Shown here: positions 11,101-21,345 of the stretch, piece after piece | Position numbering within the stretch: the first letter of the stretch is position 1 | How the letters are laid out: each line of letters begins with the position of its first letter | DNA from: Linderina pennispora | Lineage: Eukaryota > Kickxellomycota > Kickxellomycetes > Kickxellales > Kickxellaceae | Assembly (NCBI RefSeq): GCF_002104995.1 | Contig: NW_024468258.1 | Span: 1-64,000 of the forward strand | Direction: 5' to 3' | DNA: 64,000 nt | Translations under genes and position numbers: made by a program | Notes under the pieces: generated by a model | Database searches by the model: none | The model's input: only the letters and a program-made list of their open reading frames with translations | Told to the model about the DNA's origin: nothing

Positions 11101-13249
11101 GCTGTTCCTGCTGGCTGTCCAATGAAGCATCTGAACGGGTCGAAGCGTCTGATATCAGTGGTGTGTTCTCGTCGACCTTCGCCATATACCCAGTATCATC
11201 GGCTGAATTAGTCGAGCTGTCTTTCCCATGTGTGTCCCAGACTAGACTAGCCTTGACAAATCCTAGCACATCACTACTGCCATCTACTCGACAGATCCGC
11301 TCTTCGAGGTCCTGGGCCTGAGGCATCGCAAGGTATGAATCGATACGTTTCAGCGACACATAGCCCGAAATGACCCAGCTCAAAAAGTCGGGGAAATGCT
11401 CCAGTGAAATTCGCAGAAGCTGGAACACCGAGATCGTTGTAAATGCAATCTCGGCATTGATTTGGTGTCCGAATATGCCGGTATACGACGCAAGTATCAG
11501 TACCATGACGATCATCGGTGACAGAGACGTGACGATGGATGCATAGGCCCAGCCGAGTAGCCATCTCCACATCGAACCCAGCTGCTTTTCGTGGTGCGCA
11601 TCGATCTTTTTGAGGAACTGGGACTCCCAGCCATAGAGCTTGACAGCCTTGATTCCTTGCAGAAGCTCTGTAATCGCTTCCACACGCTCGTCGCTCAGCT
11701 CCGAAGTTTTCTCCTCAAGATCCGACAGATAGCGGAATAGTTTCCTTGTCAGTGGGTAGTACGGAATCACGATCGAGAATCCGATGAGCGATGACCATCC
11801 CAGCAGCTTGAACATGTAAATGACACCAATGACTGCTGACAGAGGCAGCGTGTACAGGTCATCCAGGTAGGCGACGATCTTGGTGACACGGTTGAGATCT
11901 GTGGTGAGCAGATTCATTATTTTGCCGTTTGTCGCTTCCTGCGCCGACTCTAACCCATTGTCGCTGCTATCCTCATCGTCATCGCCTGTGACACCCTCAA
12001 GTGATCCCTTTGCGCGACGGTTCAAGGTCTTGGTAGACAGCTCGCCAGCCAAGAGACCCTTCATGCGGAAATCCATATGACGGCCAATCCACATCGCTTG
12101 GTCAACAAGCTGCATATTTAGGAGTGTGAAGACGAACAGCCCGAATGCATCCAGATATGCACTACGGATCGATTTTGCTGGAGTACCACCCACGGCAGTA
12201 TTGCCAATAATCTCGATCGACTGCAGAATGCGCTGCAAGAAGAACGGACCAGAGTAGTTTAATACTGCGACAGCCACAGAAAGCAGCAGCTGAGCGAGGA
12301 GCTGAGGGGCAAACGTCAGGATTAGCGACAATAGCAGAGACCGACCTGGTTTGCGGTGCTTTGCATAGCGGCTCCAGTTTGGAATCGCCATGTCACTCGT
12401 ATCCAGTTTATAAAGATCCGCATAGTCGAGCTGACGACGAGAGCCCTTGTAGAATATGTCGTTGACCCACGAGAATGTGAATGTATCGAACCACGAACCA
12501 CTGTACTCGGGTGTATCGACCAGGGAAGGAGAGCCATTCTTTCCACGTGTTTGTGCCAACGGCGTTTCGACAAAGTCTCTGTCCGACTCAGCATCCACAT
12601 AATCCTCGGTCTCATCGGTGCAGGGTTGGTGTGGGCGGAGGAAAATTGCACGGTGCTGCGCGGCTCCATGGAGGAAAAACAAGACAGCGTTGGTGACTGT
12701 AATCAAGAGCAAGTAGCGCGAACGCTGCGAGGCACCAAACCAGAACGGAGTGTCACTGTTCTCGGGTGTGAAGAACGAGAAGTAGACCTCAAGCAAGTCC
12801 AGGGCAAGTAGAATACCAATAGCCCCGGTCAAAAATGGCGGAAACAGCCCTCTGTACGAGATGCGATCGGCAGCGCGCATGAAAGCCGTGTAGTAGAATA
12901 CCGATGCTACTGCGATTGCCAGCATGGCTAGTACAAGGCCTGCCAGAAAATAGCCTCTCGGGTGTTGCTTTGGCAGAAAACTGCCATCCGAGCGAGAGTC
13001 CGGCCAAAAGAATCGACAGCAGGGTACTGGCCGCACCGATCGCGACACGGTTGTCGATCCAGACGGGTGTTGCCTGGTGGGCGGCGAACTGGCTTTGAAT
13101 CCAGCAGCCACAGGTGGCCATCCGGAAATAGTTTGATAATAGCCATAACTGATCCAGCTGATGTACCTGACAGAACAATCAAAGGGAGAAAGACTCCAAA
13201 CCGGAAGCAGTTGCTGCGCAGAGACTAGGACCAGGTTTTGCCATTGCAC
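8199..13249 (-). pseudogene. ABCC (MRP/Ycf1-type) transporter pseudogene
   Basis: Pieces in all three frames, in correct order, make a full ABCC exporter. From the 5' side they are a TMD0-like N-terminus (with an in-frame stop), TMD1 (10973-13249), and NBD1 with LSGGQKQRVALARAVYS and DDCLSAVDAHTAKHI (10172-10936). Then come TMD2 (about 8970-10126) and NBD2 with [14 protein letters not shown] (8763-8987) and LSLGQRQLVALARAL (8492-8974), ending near KSGEFEYLADAAKQ. Frame breaks fall inside Walker A of NBD1, in the linker, several times in TMD2, after FNGTIR and at Walker B of NBD2. The indels go in both directions, which indicates a dead gene. An intact paralogue lies at 58385-63714. Confidence 0.85.
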
Positions 13250-13884
13250 AGTCTATCGCGATCATGTGTAGCAGTTGATGCAAGGGATGCGAGCTGTCCC
13301 AGCGAAATTGCAGCGAGCCCTGCAGCGGCGAGGGTTAACGGTTTTCGGCCAAGTGGGGGACCGAAAGGGGGCATACGTCGAGAAAAAGTGCTTCTAGAAA
13401 CATGGAAGTCAAGCCAGAATCAGTTCGTGCCACTTGCGATAACATTGCGCAACTCCAGAATATGTTGTCTACTGACCCTTGAGAAACAGATGTTGATGAA
13501 AGTGTATTTTTCAAAAAAGGGTGTAGAGTTATTTGAAAGAGGAAAGAGTTGCCTCGTAAGGAACTTGACTATTTTTATAGCATGCATGCAAAGGAGGCTA
13601 GGCTGTGCGGAACCATTGCTAGGTTTATTGTTCGTTGACTGCAGCACTCATGCTGCAGCAACAGCTGAAAACAGCAGCGCCTTGCAAACAAAGCATAAGG
13701 GGGTGGAGCGGACAAAGTGCAGAAATCTGTATGATTCCTACTCCTTGAAGCGAATGTGGGAATCTGTACCCTTAAACCTGTGGCATTTCTACTGCCACAA
13801 ACCTTTCGCCTGCTTTTTGCCAGCAGCCCTCAGTAGAAGGACTGCCAATACAAGTTTTTGTAAGTCCAGAGCACACAGTGTGTG
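13250..13884. other. Gene-free stretch upstream of the ABCC pseudogene
   Basis: Open frames here lack any domain or coding look. Nothing can be supported. Confidence 0.3.
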
Positions 13885-14220
13885 TAGTAGGGCAAGAAAA
13901 AGGAAATAAGAAACAAGTAGCGAAGGATACTTTATATATGAGTATGTGTAACTTTCATGTAGCGCTGATTCTGAATAAGCTGTCAAGCGATAGTATCTTA
14001 ATCCAGAAATATGCGAGTATTGTGAGTGTATCAGCAATAGAAAGTGACAGAGTCAAGGAATATATATTGATGAAGAATGCTAAAGAGAAGTAGGAAGGGA
14101 GAGGCGAGCGAAAAGTTTCTATACCATCGCTCTGGTCGCACAGCTAAAAAGAGGATGAAAAAAGAACAACAGGATGAAAAACTATGTAGTTCACAGTAAT
14201 CGGATCTTGAGATTCTAATA
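13885..14220 (+). repeat. LTR-like repeat, copy 1
   Basis: This is about 335 bp that matches, in inverted orientation, the sequence at 16499-16835, with many substitutions. Shared stretches include tttcatgtagcgc and gattctgaataagct. It ends with taatcggatcttgagattctaata, resembling the LTR end at 17576 (gagattctaaca). It is probably a solo LTR of a Ty1/copia-type element. Confidence 0.6.
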
Positions 14221-14222
14221 GT

Positions 14223-14249
14223 GTTTCCATGGTATAGCGGTTATTGTGT
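14223..14249 (+). other. tRNA-Val-like 5' fragment
   Basis: The sequence gtttccatggtatagcgg plus ttattgtgt matches the acceptor and D-arm half (A box) of eukaryotic tRNA-Val from memory. No anticodon arm, T arm or B box follows. It begins just after the LTR-like end at 14220. It is a fragment, not a gene. Confidence 0.35.
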
Positions 14250-14256
14250 ATAAAAA

Positions 14257-14496
14257 GTGAAATATATTGTCAAGAGGAGATGTGTGCCTGAGCACTTTGT
14301 AAAGTTCTCAGATATCAAGAGGCTTAGGCTAGGCCAGACCCAGTTCCAAGTGGCAATCCGTGCTAAGAAGGTAGTCAGTCATGAATTCAAACCACCAGTG
14401 GCGGATCCCATGATTTACGGCCAACTCCCACCGTGGATGCCGATTTCCTATCAGTGGGCAGAGCAGACATATAGCGGTGACGACGAGCCGAGCTGA
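14257..14496 (+). other. Unidentified 79-residue ORF
   Basis: This open frame (MKYIVKRRCV ... GDDEPS) has no recognised domain. It lies between the LTR-like repeat and the acyltransferase promoter and may be a retroelement scrap. Confidence 0.2.
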
Positions 14497-14693
14497 GCCA
14501 TGACAGAAAGTAATGTATGCATGTACTTTGGTGTATAAACAACTCCCATATATACAAATGGTTGAAGGGTATAGTGGCCATGCTTAACAATGCACTATTT
14601 CAGGTAATTTATTGGCTAATTGTTATGATTCTGACTCTATCCCATGGTTGATTCTCACCAGTAAACTTGCTCTCACACAGGTGATACTTCCAG

Positions 14694-14700
14694 TATAAAT
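14694..14700 (+). promoter_or_regulatory. TATA box of acyltransferase gene
   Basis: TATAAAT lies 53 bp before the ATG at 14753, a normal distance for a short 5' leader. Confidence 0.45.
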
Positions 14701-14752
14701 ACTAGAAGCAAGACACTAGTAAATTTCTTCTTCAGCTCTTCCTTGCAAATTC

Positions 14753-16213
14753 ATGTTACCTAGCCACTTTACTATGGACCACTTTGTAAACAGCGTCGAA
14801 TCAAAGAGGTATATCTGCAGTCGGTTAGATATGCTGCTCTCGGAAATAGCCTTACGGTTTCTTTTCTTTTATGCCAACGCCACTGGGGCCGGGGACTTCA
14901 TGCCAGGCAACACGCTCAAGGAAGGGTTCTATCGGACTCTTACCCTCTGTCCTTGGTTTGCTGGTGATATTAAACAGACATCTGGCGGCGGAATGGAGGT
15001 CATCGTTGACAAGGACAATCTGAACATGCCTGATTACCGTGAATCGGCGTCATCGGTGCATTTTAGCAAGATTCAGTCATCTGGGTTCAGTCCTGCGACC
15101 TGGCCCGATGATGTGGTTCCTGTTGGGCTAGTTCCATGTCCCGACAAGGCTACTGGAAGGATCAAATTGCTGCACGTTCACATTGTGCGGCTAAAGGACA
15201 ACAGCGGGATGGCAATTTCAGTCAATTTCAACCATGGTGTGGCAGATTCTAACTCCATTATGACATTCGTCAACCGCTGGGCGGATGAGACACGTGCGCT
15301 AGTAACTGGCGTACCCGTGGCGGAAGTGACCTATTGCTTTGGTGCCGATATCATCAAGAAACACCTGCCGAGCGAGCGCGCACCCCTTAGCGAAGCGTCC
15401 AGCAAAGTGCTTTCTGTAAAGTCCCGTGTGGCAGATTTCATCATGTGGCTGTCACCCAACAAGCGCAGAAGGCTGATGAGCTATTTGGTCAACTCTGCTT
15501 CGCCGCGTGGTCATCTATTCCGGATTTCACGTGCCAAGATTGACGGGCTTCGCAGTCAAGTACTCGAGCATCTGCCACACGGGACACGCCTGTCCACTAA
15601 CGACATTATTTCTGCCGTTGCACACAGGGTCCACGAACAAGCTGTGATAAGGAAGCATCGAGGATGGCTGAAAAAACTCACTGATCGGAAGAATGGAGCT
15701 GCAGGCGAACACTGTACTGTAGTTGTCGTCAACTATCGCCATCATCTTGGAATGGCAGAGTTGAACTTCATGGGCAACCCAGCATTGGCCGAATATTTTC
15801 TCACCCCAATGCACCAGGCACATCTGCCGATTACTCCCAAGACTATTGCCATGGTTGCTAGTCAGATTCGGTCACGGGTATCGGCCGTAACTAGCCCGCG
15901 TATCGGACAAACTGTTGACATTCTTGAATCTGGGGACACGAGTACCGGTAATTTCCTTGCCATTGCCATGAACTACAAGGTTTTGACTGGTGCTTCTAAT
16001 ATTGCTTCTCTCAAGATGTACATTGCGGATTTTGGCAGTGGTGTTCAAGCATTTTCAACAGTACCTCCTGAGCTCAACATGGGGTCATTTATGATTCTTC
16101 CATCGCCTCCCCCAAGCAAGGACATTCTTATCAATTACTTTGATGCGTCTTCGGTTATGGACAGTGTGATGAAGAACGAATTCTGGAGCGAGTTTAGTGA
16201 GCTGATTTACTAA
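14753..16213 (+). CDS. BAHD-like acyltransferase (transferase family)
   Basis: This 486-residue protein is predicted to transfer an acyl group from acyl-CoA to an alcohol or amine; the substrate is unknown. The catalytic HxxxD motif is visible as NHGVAD (His161, Asp165). The structural DFGWG motif near residue 427 appears as DFGSG. Length fits the family (430-490). There is no signal peptide, so it is probably cytosolic. The first ATG follows a TATA box; Met8 is an alternative start. The frame is intact and GC-richer than the surrounding repeats. It lies between two inverted LTR-like repeats, which may have helped move or duplicate it. Confidence 0.8.
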   Translation: MLPSHFTMDHFVNSVESKRYICSRLDMLLSEIALRFLFFYANATGAGDFMPGNTLKEGFYRTLTLCPWFAGDIKQTSGGGMEVIVDKDNLNMPDYRESASSVHFSKIQSSGFSPATWPDDVVPVGLVPCPDKATGRIKLLHVHIVRLKDNSGMAISVNFNHGVADSNSIMTFVNRWADETRALVTGVPVAEVTYCFGADIIKKHLPSERAPLSEASSKVLSVKSRVADFIMWLSPNKRRRLMSYLVNSASPRGHLFRISRAKIDGLRSQVLEHLPHGTRLSTNDIISAVAHRVHEQAVIRKHRGWLKKLTDRKNGAAGEHCTVVVVNYRHHLGMAELNFMGNPALAEYFLTPMHQAHLPITPKTIAMVASQIRSRVSAVTSPRIGQTVDILESGDTSTGNFLAIAMNYKVLTGASNIASLKMYIADFGSGVQAFSTVPPELNMGSFMILPSPPPSKDILINYFDASSVMDSVMKNEFWSEFSELIY

Positions 16214-16498
16214 TATATACGTACCTATTCCGTATTCCAATGATGTGTGGCAAGAAGTGAGTGGCATTATCATGGCAGACTAGTTGTTTGTAAGCAGAGG
16301 ATCCACAAAATACAATATATTTTGGATGGAGGTAGATGCCGAGTAGCAGGTGCTTGCAGCATGCAGCTACGCCGCATCCACTTTAATGATAGTTAAACTT
16401 CATATCCATGGAGAACAGGTTTCATAAATGTATGGGGTTGCGAAATAGAGAAAAAGCTCCTACCCTGCCAGCAGCTCTCCCACTTTTGAAGTAATTAT

Positions 16499-16835
16499 AC
16501 TGTTAGAATTTCTATCCGATTACTCTGAACCACACGTGGTTTTTCCATCCTGTTGTTATTTCTTTTTTGTTTTTAACTGTCCCACCTGAGCAATGGTATA
16601 AGACCCTTGCGCTCGCCTCTCTTTTTCTTTTTCTCTTTAGTTTTCCTCATCAATACATGATCTTTGAGTCTGTCACTGTCTGTTGTTGATACACTCATAA
16701 TACTTGCACATTTCTGGATTGCGATATCATCGTTTAATAGCTTATTCAGAATCTGCGCTACATGAAAAATACACACATTCATACATCAGGTACTTTTTGC
16801 TACACGTTATCTGTTCTCTTTTTTTGCCTTACATC
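16499..16835 (-). repeat. LTR-like repeat, copy 2 (inverted)
   Basis: This is homologous to 13885-14220 in opposite orientation. On the plus strand it starts tgttagaatttc, the reverse complement of the LTR end ...attctaaca. With copy 1 it brackets the acyltransferase gene. Confidence 0.6.
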
Positions 16836-17106
16836 ACCTACCGTGCACGCTAGGCCTACAACAGCAGTTGCTCTGGTGAAATATCCATCAAACTATCGGC
16901 GTACCAAACATGTTAGGGTCATCTGGCACTTGCTTACTGAAGCGTATGACGATGGGCTTTTCCAAATCTCGCACTTAGCTGGCTCTGAGATGCCAGCGGA
17001 TGTGTTTACAAAGTCTCTACCAAAGGCCACTCATGAGAAGCATGTCACATTCATATTGGGAAGAAACACACAAACATCATCGACTACGGAGGATGTTGGA
17101 CACTAG
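16836..17106 (+). pseudogene. Ty1/copia RNase H C-terminal remnant
   Basis: The translation contains NYRRTKHVRVIWHLLTEAYD, then FQISHLAGSEMPADVFTKSL. This is the usual end of copia-type RNase H (R-TKHI-V-H ... ADI-TK-L). Only about 85 residues remain. The stop at 17104-17106 overlaps the start of the downstream LTR, as is common in this class. Confidence 0.75.
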
Positions 17107-17576
17107 TTGATGGACTACATGGTTAGCCCTAAATCGACTAGTCACTGTGTTAGGCCACCACCTATGTGATGCTGAGCCTCTCTCCGAAAGAACTTTTCCT
17201 TTTTTCTTTTTCGCTTCTTTATCGGTTTAGCCGCTTAGTATTTTCTCATTTCGTATTTCTAAAACGTCACGTATAACGCCCCAGTTTACTTTACATGATG
17301 ACACTATGGAAGTTATCAGGTCGACCAACAATAAGAGCAGCCCCCATGCCAAACCAATGGAGATATCCAGTGGAGACCTGTGATCACTACAATCACAGCT
17401 TGTCGCCCTGGTCTCACTGAGGAGGTCAGATGCCGCACAGCAGCAAAATCTTCATAAAGGCCAGTGCTTGGCATTAGTAGGTTTCCTTTCTCCTTTCCTT
17501 TTTTCTTTAGTTTTGATATTCATGCTTTATCCCCTTGTTACCGCAACAACAGTAATTGGACCTCGAGATTCTAACA
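17092..17576 (+). repeat. Ty1/copia 3' LTR
   Basis: It starts at tgttggacac right after the purine-rich ggagga and the end of RNase H, and ends gattctaaca, giving imperfect inverted tips. A start at tgttagg (17148) is an alternative. Bases 17295-17460 are repeated at 48812-48975. Confidence 0.5.
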
Positions 17577-17765
17577 AAATCAGCATCTGCCAGTTTAAAA
17601 ATTGCTGTGGCCGCAGCAAATGGCTGCTGATCTCAGATCACAGCACAACAGGTTGGCTCTTATGTACCACTAGTTGGATACAGACCCTTTCCACTTTCCT
17701 TCTTCCTACCACCTTGCTTAGAAATATACAGTTTTATCATTATTTCTACTGTCTCTATATCACTA

Positions 17766-19550
17766 ATGGCTCCTCTAGCACAAAATCTGCCGCACATTGT
17801 CATCGAACTGATCAGCCGGTATTCAGCAGTTTACGATGCAGACAAATACAATCCTATGCAGAAGCTGAGCTGCTCAGGGCTCATGCTTGTGCTTCCACTA
17901 GCTGGTATTTGTCGCAGCTGGCGCTATGCAATCTTGGCTGATTTGTACCAGGACGTGACGTGGTGTCAGACAGGTTGCCTTCGCTGCTTAAAGTGCTCAT
18001 GCTGTCGTCGTTCCATGCCACGTGTTTTTGAAAATGCACTAGGCTTGGGTTTAGGTGACCACATAAAATCGCTGAACTTCCATATACAATCGGCTGACAT
18101 TTTTGATGGGAAGGCACTTGCACAGTTCGGGGCTGTTGTTTCTGACGACATGATCCTACCCAATGTCAAACGCCTGACGTTAAGCTTATCCATTGTTAGC
18201 AACAACCCTACTCCTGCTCAAAAGATTAGCTACAACAATATTGGCGTGTTCTGCAGCCGACTCGATAGACTCCTTCCCAATGCAAGGTTACTCGAGTTGG
18301 TTTGCATGGACCCCCGTTGGCCCCTACCGAATCACCAGCCTTTCGCATTTCTTTTCAACAGATTATCCTCCAAGGTTTCGGGTGTATCAGCAGAACTAAT
18401 GTCGTGCAACGGGATTTCAATCGCAGCTACATGCCCTGTTCCGCTCAAAAGTATCAGTATCTACAACACCAATGGAACCACCTCTGTTGGAGAACTGATT
18501 CAGTGCCATTCTGAGACACTGGAGAATATTTCCTTGACATCCTGGACAATTGAACCATTTCGGTTAATGGCCCTTAAGGAGTCTGGCGATGTGGTTGTAT
18601 ACCCCCGAGTCCGTGTTTTGAAGATCTTTGCACGCTATTTTGCATCGACGGATACTATTAACACAGGTGCGTGCGCGGGTACTACTCTGTTTCCAATTCT
18701 GGAAAAATTTGTTTGCAATGGCGAGTACCCTTACTCGGACGCCATCGTCTTCCGAGGAAATGAACGGACACTTCGGGAGACTTCCATGTGCATTGACGAA
18801 AACCTTTTCAGGGTCCTTGAAAGCAGTGGCATGCATATCGTCGGCAGGTATCCAGCTTTGGACTACGTTGATTTCCTTGATGATTACTATTTCCCCGAAG
18901 GACTTCTCAGCCGTTATATTCAGATTGTGCTTGCGATTGGACGAAAGGCATCGGTATTAAGATTCAATCCCAGACACACAGCTCGGTTCGGCGATCTTCA
19001 GTTCACTCCAGGCGACCTTAGTCAAAACATGCGCATCCTTAACTTGGGATCAGTCAAGTTTACGGTTCCACAGACAGTCGGTGTCCTAATAACGCTGCCA
19101 CAGCTCCATCGGCTGTCTATTTCGCTGGAACGGAATGCTGAGCTTTGCCACACAGATAATCTGCACTCGTATTGTGTTGGCAAGTGTGATGAGACGGATT
19201 CCGATATCAACGAAGATGAAAGCGCATCCGACGATTTGCTGCATGATACTCGGAAACTTGTCATCGAGACAGAAAACTCGCATGTCGATTTTCTCCAGTC
19301 ACATATGGGCCCGATATGCGCTGATCTTGGCTCGCTCGCAGAACTCCAGGCACGGTTCCCATCGATTAGTCTAAAGCTCGTGAATCTGCGGTTTGAACGC
19401 GTCGAGCATTTCAACTTTATTGAGCTTTGCAGGGCTACAGTAATGTTCACTCAGCTCTGTCCAGGTATCAGGCACGTCGAATTCTTCAGCATGCAATTGC
19501 ACAGACATTGTACGCTAATGCCAGGCGATATTCCGAAATTCGAATACTAA
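17766..19550 (+). CDS. F-box-like protein
   Basis: This 594-residue protein begins LPHIVIELISRY and continues with LAGICRSWRYAI, the two halves of an F-box-like helix bundle (residues 8-58). The long C-terminal part has regularly spaced Leu and hydrophobic segments but no clear leucine-rich repeats, plus an acidic stretch near residues 475-500. F-box proteins are substrate receptors of SCF ubiquitin ligases; whether this one binds Skp1 is inference. Large families of such proteins are typical of early-diverging fungi. The ATG context is clean and no intron is needed. Confidence 0.6.
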   Translation: MAPLAQNLPHIVIELISRYSAVYDADKYNPMQKLSCSGLMLVLPLAGICRSWRYAILADLYQDVTWCQTGCLRCLKCSCCRRSMPRVFENALGLGLGDHIKSLNFHIQSADIFDGKALAQFGAVVSDDMILPNVKRLTLSLSIVSNNPTPAQKISYNNIGVFCSRLDRLLPNARLLELVCMDPRWPLPNHQPFAFLFNRLSSKVSGVSAELMSCNGISIAATCPVPLKSISIYNTNGTTSVGELIQCHSETLENISLTSWTIEPFRLMALKESGDVVVYPRVRVLKIFARYFASTDTINTGACAGTTLFPILEKFVCNGEYPYSDAIVFRGNERTLRETSMCIDENLFRVLESSGMHIVGRYPALDYVDFLDDYYFPEGLLSRYIQIVLAIGRKASVLRFNPRHTARFGDLQFTPGDLSQNMRILNLGSVKFTVPQTVGVLITLPQLHRLSISLERNAELCHTDNLHSYCVGKCDETDSDINEDESASDDLLHDTRKLVIETENSHVDFLQSHMGPICADLGSLAELQARFPSISLKLVNLRFERVEHFNFIELCRATVMFTQLCPGIRHVEFFSMQLHRHCTLMPGDIPKFEY

Positions 19551-19908
19551 TAGATGAATGAGACACTGAATACTATCTTTATTTGAAGCATGATGATGAG
19601 TGTGACAGCAACATTCAGATGTACTATTGCAAACATCATTCAATATCAGTCATCCACCGGTAACCGCGCCATGTATATTTCTCATGCTTCTCTTATTTCT
19701 AATTTACCTCCAAGGCTATTGCTTTTGCATAAATCACGTGTGGCGGCAGGGTTCTGGTCAACACGTGTTTTATCCAGATGTCTGCTCCTTATGCTGTCTG
19801 CTTAAACATAAAGAAAAGCGACCAAATTATGTGCTAAGCCCTTGATACGCGTTCGGACGGTGATTTGTGTGTCCTGGATCTCGGCAGAACTAACACGTAG
19901 TCGTTTAT
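19551..19908. other. Intergenic, convergent 3' ends
   Basis: This lies between the F-box-like gene and the minus-strand protease. No feature is recognised. Confidence 0.3.
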
Positions 19909-20862
19909 TTAAATGCACAGCATAAAAATACAAAAATGCCGTGGAGCGGGTTTTTGAAGGATTTCTAGGGCCAGTGGTTTATATGGCGCTGGCTGCTCTG
20001 GGCCAATGATTAGAGCAGTATCATTGATTGACGCTATCCAATTGATGTACTGATAAATGTGGGTATAGAGACCAAATCCGCCATCTTCACCACAGGTCAA
20101 TTCACCGCTTATGCTGGACCCGTAGCTAACGATACCAGCCATATATGGAGCTCCTTCAACGTAGATTATAGTCCCCACCCCAGAGTCGCCAGAACAAACA
20201 TCAGCACCGATGTGGTAGTGGTTGTTTGCGCATATCAGCGGACCATTAGCGTCAGTGTACCTGGACTCAACCCATTGGCACTCCTTTGGTTCTGAGATAT
20301 ACACATAGTTTGTCAACAATGATGAGGCGATATCTCTGCTTGATCCGTGAGTCGTGGTTAATCCCCAACCAAATACCCTCATTTCACTGTGGGGTGGAAT
20401 ATCGCCATTGTAAATGCTCAAGAACTCTACTTTGCCTTTCACAAACTCCAGTGGCGGAATTTTGATGACCGCAATATCATGCCTAACCTCAACAGAGTCA
20501 TAGCTAGGTGGAACGTGAATAGAGGTTGCCCTTGTTACATACTGCTTGGCGCTATCATTGTTACCATAGTATATAAATGTGGTGAGTGTAGTTGCCACAG
20601 CAGTGTCATCAGAGTTGCGGATGCAATGGGCTGCAGTAATTACGGTCGAGTTGTTCACTAGTGTACCACCGCATAGGCGTTTAGCAAATGGGGAGGTTAT
20701 TATTTTCAAGCGAACAAAGTACGGTGCTTCGCCGCTTGCCACCAGTGTCCCATTAGTAACCCGTGCATTGCCATAATGCGATTCGGCGGTTGTCCCATGG
20801 AGAAAAGGGAACATAAGAAATAATGCGGCAAGTAAACGCATAGTTTTCATAGTACTAAACAT
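19909..20862 (-). CDS. Secreted trypsin-like serine protease (S1)
   Basis: This is a 317-residue chymotrypsin-fold protease. It has a signal peptide (hydrophobic core about residues 9-22) and a short propeptide ending at Arg34 before VTNG. The triad is His79 in TAAHC, Asp129 in HDIAVI and Ser227 in GDSG. The residue six before the catalytic serine is Asp221, the position of trypsin Asp189, which predicts cleavage after Arg/Lys. The usual GDSGGP is GDSGVG. It is head-to-head with a second S1 protease at 21346, separated by 483 bp, so the two may be co-regulated. Confidence 0.85.
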   Translation of the reverse strand: MFSTMKTMRLLAALFLMFPFLHGTTAESHYGNARVTNGTLVASGEAPYFVRLKIITSPFAKRLCGGTLVNNSTVITAAHCIRNSDDTAVATTLTTFIYYGNNDSAKQYVTRATSIHVPPSYDSVEVRHDIAVIKIPPLEFVKGKVEFLSIYNGDIPPHSEMRVFGWGLTTTHGSSRDIASSLLTNYVYISEPKECQWVESRYTDANGPLICANNHYHIGADVCSGDSGVGTIIYVEGAPYMAGIVSYGSSISGELTCGEDGGFGLYTHIYQYINWIASINDTALIIGPEQPAPYKPLALEILQKPAPRHFCIFMLCI

Positions 20863-21345
20863 GCACCGAAAATAAAACTAGAAGAACAAATAAACATGCG
20901 TCACATTGGCACCAACTCCAAATAATGTCGTTGGAATAAAAGCGGTGGCAGCAATCAGAATCATAGGCACTCAGTGACTGGGGAATAAGTATCAATCTCA
21001 TTCATATTTGCCACACATTGAGATGTGCCCTATTTTGCCAATGCAATTTTGGTTGATTATAGAGCAATGTCCCCTTTGGCCAACTATACCTGCAAGTGTT
21101 ATTGCAGATTAATATATTGGATTAATAAATTGAATATATGGATACCATCTCATCTCGTTATTCGTTTGGCTTCTTTGTGCCAGTCGCAAGCCAAGCCATC
21201 GGGAACGATAGAGCAGGGTGGCTATATACAACGAATAGGCATAAACGATCATCCTTGCTCTTGGCACATCAGTCCTGACAGCCACTCTCCTTCTCATTAA
21301 TTGCTGCCTTGAAACAATATCCAGTCATTTATATCTGCTTCTGCT
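20863..21345. promoter_or_regulatory. Shared divergent promoter region of two proteases
   Basis: This is 483 bp between the two ATGs. A TATA-like ctatatac near 21221 would serve the plus-strand gene. No other gene is seen. Confidence 0.4.

Noticed and set aside
14223-14300. Complete tRNA-Val gene
   Set aside because: Only the acceptor and D-arm half matches. No anticodon stem, T arm or B box follows, with or without an intron.
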